NCBI GenBank assembly: GCA_003175865.1 | Contig: PSRF01000258.1 | Span: 1-6,385, forward strand | From: Blastocatellia bacterium | GTDB lineage: Bacteria > Acidobacteriota > Blastocatellia > Pyrinomonadales > Pyrinomonadaceae | Reading direction: 5' to 3' | DNA: 6,385 nt | Shown: one piece after another, positions 1 to 6,385 of the stretch | How positions within the stretch are numbered: position 1 is the stretch's first letter | How the letters are laid out: every line of letters starts with the position of its first letter | Notes under the pieces: model-generated | The model's database searches: none | Seen by the model: only the letters and a program-made list of their open reading frames with translations | Told to the model about the DNA's origin: nothing | Program-made: the position numbers and the translations under genes

Positions 1-1875
1 GAAGTAAAACTTAATCACGCTGGTAGCGACCGTGTTCTCCGCGGCGGCGAACAAGCCACGACAAGTTCAGCAATTGCTACGGTACCCGTGAAAGACGAGG
101 TGGCGTGGAGCAAAAACGCTGCTCATTATGCGCAGATGCTGTCAGGTTTGGCGGCGGTCAAAGCTGAACTGAACCATGTGCAACAGCCGGGCGTTCGCAA
201 TTCGACACAGCTGCTTGATCTTATGCCCGACAACACCGTGGTTTACGCGGCACTCCCTAACCTGGCGAACACGATTGCCGAATCGCACAAAATCATCTCC
301 GAGCGCATGGCGCAAAACTCTGCGTTGCGCGAGTGGTGGGAGAAAGAACGTGCAGGCAAGTCACAGAACATGGACCAGGTGATCGAGTCAATTCGCCAGT
401 TTGGTGATTACCTGGGTGACGAGATTGCCGTTGCAGTTTCCATGGATGAAAAGGGCGAACCTGGTGCTCCGCTCGTGCTCGCACAACTCAAGAATTCATC
501 CGGTTTTCGCGAGTTCCTTGAGCAACAAATAGCGAAATACTCAAACGGTCATCCAGGTAAACCTGACATCGTCTTCGTTGAAGATCCATTGACCGTCGCT
601 ACGACCGTCGATGAATCGGGAACGAAGCATGATCAACTTTACGTTTGGATTCAGAATGGTCTATTCGCTGCCAGCCCCAAGCTGCAGCAACTTCAAGTCT
701 TAACCAAAGTTCGAAACGCTGGTGGAACAAGCAGCTTTACTGCGAGTGCGTTCCACGATCGGATTGCACAGGTTTACCAGCAAGGTGCCGGTTTGATCGT
801 TGCCGCAAATCTCGAGAAGGTGGTCGAGGCAACGAAGGCGGAACGAGCCAAGGGACCTGATGCGGAGAAGCGTGAAAACGCTTTGAATCGGTTAGGTATT
901 CTGAGTGTCAAGTACTTCGTTCTTGATCAGAAAGAAGCAAATGGAAAGACTCACACCCAGGCATCGTTGTCCTTCAACGATCCGCAACGTGGTATTCCTT
1001 CGTGGCTGGCGGCGCCGGGTCCGATGGGCTCATTGGAATACATCTCACCGGATGCGAACGTCGTGGCTGGGTTTGTTGTCAAGAATCCTGTGGCATTGGT
1101 TGACGATCTGTTGGGCGTGTTGGACACGGTGTCACCAGAGCTGCGGAAAACTCTCGATAAACAACAGACGGCACATGGTCTGGACATCCGCAACGACATC
1201 GCCGCTCCATTAGGTGGTGAGTTTGCTTTCACCATCGATGGTCCGATTTTGCCAACGCCATCCTGGAAGATGGTGTTCGAAGTTAATGATCCACAGCACC
1301 TGCAGCAGACACTCGAGCGAGTTGTTACCGAAGTGAACAAGGAAGCAGCAAACTTCGGTAAGGCCGGCTTGAGCTGGGAGCAGACTGACAGTGGCGGTCG
1401 CGTCTACTACACGCTTAGGTCAGCTGACATCGGTGTTCAAGTCAATTACACCTATGCCAACGGATACATGATTGTTGGACCAAGTCGTGCGTTGGTCGAG
1501 CGTGCAGTGCAGTTGAAGGAAACAGGAACGACGCTGTTGCATTCCGCTAAGTTCACTGCTGGATTGCCTGCAGATGGAAACGCGAATTTTTCAGCGGTCT
1601 TCTATCACAACCTGGCTCCGCTGGTTCAGCCATTTGCGAGTCAGATCGGCAACGCAGCGAATAATCTGCCGTCAGGTCCGCAGGAAGCTGTAAAGGCAAT
1701 GGCTGCAGATATGCCTCCGACACTTGCTTATGCTTATGCGCAAGGTGACAGCATCACGTTTGCAGCAAACACTGAAGGCGGACCATTCGGATTGAGCCCT
1801 GCAACTCTTCTTGGTATGCCAAACGCTTTGGAGATGCAGAGCATCATCCAGCACGGCATGTCGACGAAGAAGTAG
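1..1875 (+). CDS. FecR-like domain protein with duplicated DUF3352-like region (5' partial)
   Basis: The frame is open from base 1, so the true start lies upstream; 624 codons plus TAG are visible. Numbering visible codons from 1, residues 1-40 (VLRGGEQATT near 12-21, then VPVKDEVAWSKN near 28-39) resemble the end of a FecR domain, a family of envelope regulators of cell-surface signalling. The rest resembles the DUF3352 type. It appears internally duplicated: residues 71-338 and 344-624 follow the same order of motifs (PDNTVVYAAL / PDANVVAGFV, YLGDEIAVAV / PLGGEFAFTI, NGLFAASPKLQQL / NGYMIVGPSRALV). No catalytic residues, lipobox or membrane helix are visible; a signal or anchor would be in the missing N-terminus. 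An envelope location is inferred from the family. The gene is separated by 167 bases, including a long hairpin, from the exporter cluster, so it is probably a separate transcription unit. The coding call is firm, the FecR assignment fairly good, and the function unknown. Confidence 0.85.
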   Translation, partial: EVKLNHAGSDRVLRGGEQATTSSAIATVPVKDEVAWSKNAAHYAQMLSGLAAVKAELNHVQQPGVRNSTQLLDLMPDNTVVYAALPNLANTIAESHKIISERMAQNSALREWWEKERAGKSQNMDQVIESIRQFGDYLGDEIAVAVSMDEKGEPGAPLVLAQLKNSSGFREFLEQQIAKYSNGHPGKPDIVFVEDPLTVATTVDESGTKHDQLYVWIQNGLFAASPKLQQLQVLTKVRNAGGTSSFTASAFHDRIAQVYQQGAGLIVAANLEKVVEATKAERAKGPDAEKRENALNRLGILSVKYFVLDQKEANGKTHTQASLSFNDPQRGIPSWLAAPGPMGSLEYISPDANVVAGFVVKNPVALVDDLLGVLDTVSPELRKTLDKQQTAHGLDIRNDIAAPLGGEFAFTIDGPILPTPSWKMVFEVNDPQHLQQTLERVVTEVNKEAANFGKAGLSWEQTDSGGRVYYTLRSADIGVQVNYTYANGYMIVGPSRALVERAVQLKETGTTLLHSAKFTAGLPADGNANFSAVFYHNLAPLVQPFASQIGNAANNLPSGPQEAVKAMAADMPPTLAYAYAQGDSITFAANTEGGPFGLSPATLLGMPNALEMQSIIQHGMSTKK

Positions 1876-1907
1876 GCTGGCAGCAGAGTGTCCTTGCCTG
1901 CAACGAA

Positions 1908-2024
1908 ATGGTCTTTGGTCTCTGGACTTTGGTCTTTGTTTTGAGTTGACTCGCAGGCTTTCTCTAAACCGTGCCTCGTGAGTTAAGCAACGACAAAGGC
2001 CAAAGACCAGAGACCAAAGGCCAT
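1908..2024. repeat. Long inverted repeat built of heptamer units
   Basis: Arms 1908-1940 and 1992-2024 pair over 33 positions: 29 Watson-Crick pairs, three that would be G-U in + strand RNA (1912/2020, 1933/1999, 1940/1992) and one A-A mismatch (1926/2006). Each arm consists of four degenerate 7-base units plus a partial fifth; read in the purine-rich sense the unit is about MCARAGD (for example ACAAAGG, CCAAAGA). The 51-base middle can extend the fold: 1946-1952 (TTGACTC) faces 1980-1986 (GAGTTAA) and AGGC 1955-1958 faces GCCT 1973-1976. No transposase or clear target duplication is visible; CGAAA occurs at 1904-1908 and 2029-2033 but not exactly at the arm ends. It could be a mobile-repeat relic, an mRNA processing or stabilising structure, or a transcription barrier. 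There is no T-run after it, so it is not a standard intrinsic terminator. Confidence 0.85.
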
Positions 2025-2042
2025 CGGTCGAAACGGTTTACA

Positions 2043-2435
2043 ATGCAACTCCTATCCATTTCACTGGGTTCGTGGTTGGTTGGCTCAATGTCTCTTCTGT
2101 TGGTTCTTTCAGCTGCGGAAGGACATTGGGCTACAGTGTCTGGCGTCAACAGCGCGACAATCATTGGATTGGTAATTACTGCGCTTCTGTTTTCGCTTGC
2201 CTATGCGCCGTTGCTCTCATGGTTGCGTCGGCGCATGGGTGGATGTCGTCCTGCATTACTGTTCCCCTTCGCCTCCGCAGTTATTCTTAACGCACCTGTT
2301 TTCCTCATCGAAATTTTGGCAATTGGCAGAACTTTAGTGCCGTCAGAAGCGTTAGCATGCATTGTTACTTTTCTGCTAATGGGCACGGCTTTTGGTATCG
2401 GTTTCGTTTGGAATTATCAGGACGCAGCGCTATAA
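2043..2435 (+). CDS. Small four-helix membrane protein, function unknown
   Basis: A 130-residue hydrophobic protein that I do not recognise. Four likely membrane segments lie at about residues 4-23, 38-60, 70-94 and 102-124. The arginine cluster LRRR at 61-64 sits between helices 2 and 3, which fits a cytoplasmic loop and therefore both ends in the cytoplasm. There are no catalytic motifs and no cleavable signal peptide is evident. ATG 2043 was chosen over the in-frame GTG at 1971 because the GTG would place the downstream heptamer arm inside the protein as a low-complexity polar leader, whereas ATG 2043 starts directly at the first helix. Neither start has a clear ribosome binding site. The stop lies 8 bases before the next ATG, so it is probably translated from the same message as the first exporter pair. 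An accessory subunit of that exporter is possible but is inference from position only. Confidence 0.7.
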   Translation: MQLLSISLGSWLVGSMSLLLVLSAAEGHWATVSGVNSATIIGLVITALLFSLAYAPLLSWLRRRMGGCRPALLFPFASAVILNAPVFLIEILAIGRTLVPSEALACIVTFLLMGTAFGIGFVWNYQDAAL

Positions 2436-2443
2436 GAAAACTC

Positions 2444-3430
2444 ATGTCAGCACTCCCAGCGCCTCTTCAGGAGCAGACAATCCAGGAGCAACCGGTCAAC
2501 GATGCACCGGTAATTGATCTACACAGTCTTAGCGTGACATTTGGCCGGCGACAGATCCTTAAAAATCTTCGTGGCGATCTGCGTGGACGCGCGATTGGAT
2601 TACTCGGTCCCAACGGAGCCGGGAAGACTACGCTGATTCATACATTGCTTGGCTTCCACTATCCATCAGCTGGTACCGCGCAGATCTTCGGACACGACAT
2701 CGTCACTGAAGCAAAAGAAATTAAGGCGTTAGTGGGGTATATGCCTGAACGCGATTCATTCATCTCAAAGATGAGTGCAGTACATTTCGTTCGACTGATG
2801 GCCGAGCTTTCAGGTTTACCGCCAGAAGCAGCTTTGGAACGTGCGCATGAAGCATTGTTTTATGTTGGTCTCGGTGAAGCACGGTATCGACGTCTGGAAA
2901 CTTACTCGCTCGGCATGAAGCAGCTCGCGAAATTAGCTCAGGCAATTGTTCATGGACCGCGACTAATTTTTCTCGACGAACCCACAAATGGTCTAGATCC
3001 ACCCGCACGTCTCCGAATGATCAAACTAATAAGAGAGATTCGAGACAGCGGAAAAGCTAACATCGTTCTTTCATCGCATCTGTTGTTGGACGTCGAAGAG
3101 TGTTGCGATGAGATCCTGATCCTGCGTGACGGTCAGATCGTCGTTTACTGCAATCTCGAAGAAGAGCGAAAGTCGAACCGTAAGTTCCTGATGTTGGAGA
3201 CGCGTGGTGATCAAACGCGCTTCGTTGAAGCCCTTGGCAATTTAGGTTGTGAATATGCTTTGACAGGTGATCATCGATTGAAGGTGGTCTTGCAGAATGG
3301 TGTTGAGGTACGGGATCTGTACCGCCTGGCAGCTCAGGAACAGGTGCAATTGCGCCGTCTGAGTTACAAGCGCGATTCACTGGAAGACATTTTCCTCAAG
3401 GCCATGGAGAACACTAATGGCGGTTTATGA
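2444..3430 (+). CDS. ABC-2 type exporter ATP-binding protein (first pair)
   Basis: A 328-residue nucleotide-binding subunit that hydrolyses ATP on the cytoplasmic face to drive its partner permease. Motifs in order: Walker A GPNGAGKT at 55-62; Q-loop region GYMPERD at 99-104, with Glu102 where the canonical Gln would be; signature YSLGMKQ at 154-160; Walker B LIFLDEP at 174-180 with catalytic Glu179; D-loop region NGLD at 182-185; H-loop SSH with His212. Residues from about 230 onward form a separate C-terminal extension of the kind common in this ATPase class. The first 20 or so residues are a Gln/Pro-rich leader before the fold begins. ATG 2444 is chosen because the frame's earlier ATG at 2357 is buried inside the upstream gene; only a weak AAGAAA precedes 2444. 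The 3' end overlaps the permease start by 14 bases, indicating coupled translation. The substrate is not deducible. Confidence 0.95.
   Translation: MSALPAPLQEQTIQEQPVNDAPVIDLHSLSVTFGRRQILKNLRGDLRGRAIGLLGPNGAGKTTLIHTLLGFHYPSAGTAQIFGHDIVTEAKEIKALVGYMPERDSFISKMSAVHFVRLMAELSGLPPEAALERAHEALFYVGLGEARYRRLETYSLGMKQLAKLAQAIVHGPRLIFLDEPTNGLDPPARLRMIKLIREIRDSGKANIVLSSHLLLDVEECCDEILILRDGQIVVYCNLEEERKSNRKFLMLETRGDQTRFVEALGNLGCEYALTGDHRLKVVLQNGVEVRDLYRLAAQEQVQLRRLSYKRDSLEDIFLKAMENTNGGL
3406..3410 (+). promoter_or_regulatory. Ribosome binding site for the first permease
   Basis: GGAGA lies 6 bases before ATG 3417, inside the last codons of the upstream ATPase gene. It supports the start that overlaps the ATPase gene by 14 bases and suggests that ribosomes finishing the ATPase can start the permease. 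Confidence 0.6.
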
Positions 3431-4334
3431 ACAGACATACAAGCCGTACACCGGTAAGCTGACTCCGGAGTGGAGCCGCTTTCTGATCATCCCGCGCCAC
3501 GCCTACAGGGGAGTGTTCAGCTCGAAACTTTTTACCGCGTTCTTCATCATTTGTTTCATTCCGCTTCTTGTCGAAGCGATCCTGATCTACTTGCATCACA
3601 ACGTGAATGCGCTTGGCATCATGAGGGTCAATGTGAGAGAGCTGATTCCCATCGATGCTTACTTCTTCCAAACGTTTGTCAATTTGCAGGGAGGATTTGC
3701 TTTCTTCGTGGCGCTGCTCGTTGGTCCTCCGCTCGTCTCAAGAGATCTCAGGAACAATGCGTTGCCGCTTTATCTGTGTCGCCCGTTTTCGCGAACTGAG
3801 TACGTGCTAGGCAAGATGTCAGTGCTTCTCATTTTATTGTCATTGATCACCTGGATCCCGCAGTTGTTATTGTTCCTCTTTCAATCGTACTTGGAAGGCT
3901 TTTCTTGGTTTGCGTCGAACCTGTGGATCGCGAGTGCGATTTTTATCGGCTCCGTGGTCTGGATTCTCCTATTGGCATTGTTGTCTCAAGCAATATCAGC
4001 GCTGGTGAAGTGGCGTGTAGTGGCAAGTGGAGCACTGCTCGGCATCGTTTTCATCCCTTCAGTGTTTGGCGAAGTTTTCAACAATATTTTCCTGACGCGT
4101 TGGGGCAGCATCATCAGTATCGGAGCATTGATGAAGAGCGTTTCCGCCGGATTGTTCGGCACGTTTGTCAGAGAAAGTGGACATCTCCGAATAACGGATA
4201 TCAACGATAATGTGACCGAAATAATTCTAAGAGAACCTCCGCTGTGGTGCTCATGGGCAGCGCTATTTGTGATTTGTGTTATCTGCTTGGCGCTGCTTGC
4301 GAGGAAGGTAAGGGCTTACGAAGTGATTAAGTAG
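3417..4334 (+). CDS. ABC-2 type exporter permease (first pair)
   Basis: A 305-residue integral membrane protein, the translocation subunit partnering the ATPase encoded just upstream. A polar N-terminus ([12 protein letters not shown] at 4-15, then an amphipathic stretch to about 35) precedes membrane segments near 37-59, 88-108, 132-157, 166-193, 200-219 and 279-296. The stretch [15 protein letters not shown] at 106-120, followed by [13 protein letters not shown] to 133, matches the conserved cytoplasmic element of ABC-2 permeases (a D-R-x-x-x-x-L-P-L core, then a PxSRxEYxxGK-like motif), which in known members contacts the ATPase. A polar loop at about 250-275 between the last two helices is probably external. 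GGAGA is correctly placed before the ATG. The gene is followed by a 138-base gap with heptamer arrays rather than directly by the next pair. Substrate unknown. Confidence 0.93.
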   Translation: MAVYEQTYKPYTGKLTPEWSRFLIIPRHAYRGVFSSKLFTAFFIICFIPLLVEAILIYLHHNVNALGIMRVNVRELIPIDAYFFQTFVNLQGGFAFFVALLVGPPLVSRDLRNNALPLYLCRPFSRTEYVLGKMSVLLILLSLITWIPQLLLFLFQSYLEGFSWFASNLWIASAIFIGSVVWILLLALLSQAISALVKWRVVASGALLGIVFIPSVFGEVFNNIFLTRWGSIISIGALMKSVSAGLFGTFVRESGHLRITDINDNVTEIILREPPLWCSWAALFVICVICLALLARKVRAYEVIK

Positions 4335-4364
4335 ACTGAACCGGAGTCACCGAAAAGAAGAGTG

Positions 4365-4395
4365 TATCATTTATCATTTTTTCAGTTTTCATTTT
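4365..4395. repeat. Pyrimidine-rich heptamer array
   Basis: Four consecutive 7-base units occupy 4365-4392: TATCATT twice exactly, then TTTTCAG and TTTTCAT, followed by three more T. The period of 7 is clear, with two identical units followed by two that differ by one base. It sits in the 138-base gap between the first permease and the second ATPase. It is T-rich, but no stem directly precedes it, so it is not a convincing intrinsic terminator. Confidence 0.6.
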
Positions 4396-4441
4396 GTGAT
4401 CTGCGAGGTTTGACCACCCGATAGCGCAGCGAGCGCAAACA

Positions 4442-4469
4442 ACGAAGTACGAAGAACAAAGTACAAAGA
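4442..4469 (+). repeat. Purine-rich heptamer array of the ACRAAGW type
   Basis: Four back-to-back 7-base units fit ACRAAGW: the first two carry ACGAAG and the last two ACAAAG, with the final base alternating T, A, T, A. The array is followed by CCG and then ATG 4473, so it fills the place where a ribosome binding site would be. Its unit is closely related to the units in both arms of the 1908-2024 hairpin, suggesting one repeat family. Confidence 0.7.
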
Positions 4470-4472
4470 CCG

Positions 4473-5420
4473 ATGCCAGCCGACCAGTTAATAATCTTCG
4501 ACGATGTCTCCAAGTTCTACGGCGAGATACTCGGAGTGAATCGCATCAACATTCAGATCGCGCCGGGTATTACAAGCCTGGTTGGACCAAACGGTGCAGG
4601 GAAGTCAACGTTGATGAACTTGATGACGGGCCTGCTGCGTCCGAGTCGAGGCAAGATTACGCTGCTTGGGATTCCAACAGATCAACCTGAAACACTCTTT
4701 CGGAAGGTTGGTTACTGCACACAGTTTGACTCATTTCCACGCGGCTTAACTGGCCGTGAGTTCATCACATCGTTCTTGCTTGTTGGCGGTTTCGATAAGA
4801 AACGTGCTGGCGAGTTTTGTGACATTGCGCTTGAGCGTGTGAACCTTGTTGAAGCAGCCGATCGCAAGATTGCCGGCTACAGCAAAGGTATGCGACAGCG
4901 GATTCGTCTAGCGCAGGCGATCGCCCACGAACCTGTCGTTTTGATTCTCGATGAACCACTGAATGGCCTCGATCCGATGGTGCGTGCAGAAACGATCGCA
5001 CTGTTTCGTAAGTTAGCTGCAGAAGGGTTACACCTGATCATTTCCTCGCACATCCTGCACGAAGTCGACATGATGTCTGACCGCGTCATCCTTTTGAACA
5101 ACGGTTACGTCGTTGCCGAAGGAAATATTCATGGGGTGCGGGACGAGATGGAAGAACATCCGATGCAGATCCTGATTCGATGCGATCAACCGGCAAAGCT
5201 CGCGTCGTACGTATTCGCGCAGGACCATGTCGTGGAAGCACGTCTGCATGAAGACAGGGCAGGACTATTTGTGAAGACCCGCGACGCCGATCGGTTTTAT
5301 CTTTTATTGAATAGAGTGGTGGCGGAAGGTGAGATCAATGTGGAGTCGATTGCACCCGTTGATGACGATCTGAGTGCAGTCTATCAATACTTGATTGGGA
5401 CCACGGGTGGAACGGCTTAG
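4473..5420 (+). CDS. ABC-2 type exporter ATP-binding protein (second pair)
   Basis: A 315-residue cytoplasmic ATPase subunit. Motifs in order: Walker A GPNGAGKS at 38-45; Q-loop with the canonical Gln84 in GYCTQFDSF; signature YSKGMRQ at 136-142; Walker B VLILDEP at 156-162 with catalytic Glu161; D-loop region NGLD at 164-167; H-loop SSH with His193. A C-terminal extension from about 230 to 310 resembles the small alpha/beta tails seen on many drug or export ATPases of this class. It differs from the first ATPase in both leader and tail and keeps the canonical Gln, so the two are distinct paralogues rather than a recent duplication. ATG 4473 starts the fold within ten residues and is preceded by the heptamer array instead of a Shine-Dalgarno sequence, so initiation may be weak or coupled in another way. 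The stop is 13 bases before the next gene. Substrate unknown. Confidence 0.95.
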   Translation: MPADQLIIFDDVSKFYGEILGVNRINIQIAPGITSLVGPNGAGKSTLMNLMTGLLRPSRGKITLLGIPTDQPETLFRKVGYCTQFDSFPRGLTGREFITSFLLVGGFDKKRAGEFCDIALERVNLVEAADRKIAGYSKGMRQRIRLAQAIAHEPVVLILDEPLNGLDPMVRAETIALFRKLAAEGLHLIISSHILHEVDMMSDRVILLNNGYVVAEGNIHGVRDEMEEHPMQILIRCDQPAKLASYVFAQDHVVEARLHEDRAGLFVKTRDADRFYLLLNRVVAEGEINVESIAPVDDDLSAVYQYLIGTTGGTA

Positions 5421-5423
5421 GAG
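5419..5423 (+). promoter_or_regulatory. Ribosome binding site for the second permease
   Basis: AGGAG overlaps the TAG stop of the upstream ATPase gene and lies 10 bases before ATG 5434. It decides that start over the in-frame TTG at 5395, which lies inside the ATPase gene with no such site at a suitable distance. Confidence 0.75.
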
Positions 5424-5433
5424 AGTCGCAAAA

Positions 5434-6300
5434 ATGAGTTCGGCAGTTGAGAATTTTCCAAAGCGTTCAGCTAAAGCTGGTTTGCCATGGTCGTTATGGC
5501 TGCGACAGATCAAGGCAATTCTCCGTTTAGAGCTGTCGAAAAATTTCTTGGGACGCCGTTCGATACTAATGTATCTGCTGGCGCTCTTACCGCTTCTGCC
5601 GCTGTTGATACTGGCTCCTCTCACTCCACCGGGCCGTGAATGGCGCGATTTCAATCAGTACAGCATCATCTACACCGTTATCTACAACGGATTGATCCTG
5701 CGAACAGTGGTCTTTTTTGGTTGCGCATGGATTTTCATGAACCTCTTTCGCGGCGAACTGGTCGATCGTAGTTTGCATTACTACTTTTTGAGTTCAGTGC
5801 GTCGCGAGGTACTTGTTGTCTCGAAGTATCTTTCGGGGCTGCTGACATCGGTCATCTTGTTTACGGGCACCACTGTCATCGCGATGCTGTTGCTTTACCT
5901 TCCGCATTTCTATTCACAGAGTATTCGGTTTTTTCTAGAAGGACCGGGGCTCACGCAGATTCTGACTTACGCAGGTATCACTATTCTCGCTTGTATCGGG
6001 TATGGTGCGTTTTTCGTTGTCGTTGGATTGTTTGTGAGGAATCCAATCGTTCCTGCGTTGCTACTCTATGGCTGGGAATGGATCAACTTTCTGTTACCGC
6101 CGCTCTTGAAAAAGATTAGTGTTATTCACTATCTGAATTCACTGCTGCCAGTGCCGATGAACGAGGGTCCATTTGCGGTTGTCGCCGATCCAACACCAGC
6201 CTGGATTGCGATTCCGAGCATGTTAGGAGTGACGCTGCTGGTGCTGGTGATCGCGGCCTTCAGAATCCGCAAAATGGAAATTCGATACGGTAGTGAGTGA
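5434..6300 (+). CDS. ABC-2 type exporter permease (second pair)
   Basis: A 288-residue integral membrane protein, the partner of the ATPase just upstream. A basic cytoplasmic N-terminus (about 1-40, including an RLEL stretch before the first helix) leads into membrane segments near 43-62, 86-105, 134-156, 176-202, 204-222 and 258-277. The segment FRGELVDRSLHYYFLSSVRRE at 105-125 corresponds to the cytoplasmic coupling element of ABC-2 permeases, followed by VVSKYLSG before the third helix. The protein ends in a short basic tail (RIRKMEIRYGSE). It shares architecture but little obvious sequence with the first permease, so the two pairs probably handle different substrates or form a mixed complex. 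It is the last gene of the cluster in this window. Substrate unknown. Confidence 0.93.
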   Translation: MSSAVENFPKRSAKAGLPWSLWLRQIKAILRLELSKNFLGRRSILMYLLALLPLLPLLILAPLTPPGREWRDFNQYSIIYTVIYNGLILRTVVFFGCAWIFMNLFRGELVDRSLHYYFLSSVRREVLVVSKYLSGLLTSVILFTGTTVIAMLLLYLPHFYSQSIRFFLEGPGLTQILTYAGITILACIGYGAFFVVVGLFVRNPIVPALLLYGWEWINFLLPPLLKKISVIHYLNSLLPVPMNEGPFAVVADPTPAWIAIPSMLGVTLLVLVIAAFRIRKMEIRYGSE

Positions 6301-6313
6301 TTTTGGAGTGCGC

Positions 6314-6384
6314 CGGCTTGACGCCGCTTTGTTACCCCTTGAGAAATAGACAGCAACGGTTAATACGAAAGAGGCGTCAAGCCG
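6314..6384. repeat. Inverted pair of 17-base units at the end of the cluster
   Basis: The unit at 6314-6330 (CGGCTTGACGCCGCTTT) recurs in reverse orientation at 6368-6384 with one mismatch (6326/6372), including a perfect 12-base core (6314-6325 against 6373-6384). The arms are separated by 37 bases. The left unit can also form a small hairpin by itself (CGGC 6314-6317 with GCCG 6323-6326). The right copy touches the window edge, so the element may continue. It starts 13 bases after the last stop codon. It may be a REP-like dispersed palindrome and could also act as a transcription end for the cluster; the lack of a T-run argues against a standard intrinsic terminator. Confidence 0.7.
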
Positions 6385-6385
6385 C

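Noticed and set aside
88..90. GTG as the start of the first gene
   Set aside because: The frame stays open to base 1 and the codons before it read as the end of a FecR-type domain, so this GTG is internal.
951..1340. Antisense open frame of 129 codons within the first gene
   Set aside because: It lies wholly opposite a well-supported coding region, its translation shows no domain or membrane pattern, and it has no ribosome binding site I can see.
1876..1907. Intrinsic terminator after the first gene
   Set aside because: Only a 4-base stem (GGCA 1879-1882 with TGCC 1895-1898) and no following T-run are present.
1946..1974. Possible promoter with TTGACT at 1946-1951
   Set aside because: No -10-like hexamer occurs at 16-18 bases; the nearest A/T-rich stretch is too close. 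The hexamer is also part of the palindromic loop.
1971..2042. GTG 1971 as the start of the small membrane protein
   Set aside because: It would translate a hairpin arm made of heptamers as a polar low-complexity leader and has no ribosome binding site; ATG 2043 begins at the first helix.
2357..2443. ATG 2357 as the start of the first ATPase
   Set aside because: It lies deep inside the coding region of the upstream gene in another frame; ATG 2444 follows that gene's stop by 8 bases.
4410..4438. Possible promoter for the second pair with TTGACC at 4410-4415
   Set aside because: The base positions expected for a -10 are GC-rich (GCGCAA), so there is no supported partner.
4365..4469. Short repeats taken as a CRISPR remnant
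   Set aside because: Units are 7 bases, contiguous and without spacers, and no cas gene is present.
5395..5433. TTG 5395 as the start of the second permease
   Set aside because: ATG 5434 has AGGAG at a suitable distance and follows the ATPase stop; the TTG lies inside the ATPase gene without support.

Overview
The window is bacterial protein-coding DNA with every gene on the + strand. It holds the 3' part of one large extracytoplasmic-type protein gene, then a five-gene cluster: a small membrane protein followed by two ATPase-permease pairs of the ABC-2 exporter type. There are no RNA genes, transposases, CRISPR arrays or phage genes. Base composition is moderate and looks even throughout. 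The combination of a FecR-like tail fused to a duplicated DUF3352-like region, tandem ABC-2 pairs and degenerate heptamer repeats between genes suggests an Acidobacteriota genome, perhaps Blastocatellia/Pyrinomonadaceae. That assignment is from memory of family appearance, not from a marker gene.

Layout. Bases 1-1875 are an open frame running in from the left edge; it ends a FecR-type domain and continues into two diverged copies of a region of about 270 residues. Bases 1876-2042 are non-coding and dominated by a long inverted repeat (arms 1908-1940 and 1992-2024) whose arms are each built from degenerate 7-base units. Bases 2043-2435 encode a 130-residue protein with four membrane segments. 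Bases 2444-3430 (ATPase) and 3417-4334 (permease) overlap by 14 bases. Bases 4335-4472 are non-coding and carry two further heptamer arrays. Bases 4473-5420 (ATPase) and 5434-6300 (permease) form the second pair. Bases 6301-6385 hold two inverted copies of a 17-base unit that reach the window edge.

How the genes fit together. Each pair has the parts of a complete ABC-2 exporter: a cytoplasmic ATPase with Walker A, signature, Walker B and H-loop motifs, and a six-helix-type permease. They may form two separate homodimeric exporters or one mixed complex. The tight spacing at 2435/2444, 3417/3430 and 5420/5434 supports co-transcription within each block. The 138-base repeat-bearing gap between blocks leaves open whether the second pair has its own promoter. 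Substrates cannot be read from the sequence.

The most interesting signal lies outside the genes: both larger intergenic gaps have a pyrimidine-rich heptamer array, a spacer of about 50 bases and a purine-rich heptamer array, in the same order. The purine-rich arrays share a recognisable unit, roughly MCRAAGD. This looks like a dispersed intergenic repeat family, possibly with an RNA-folding role.
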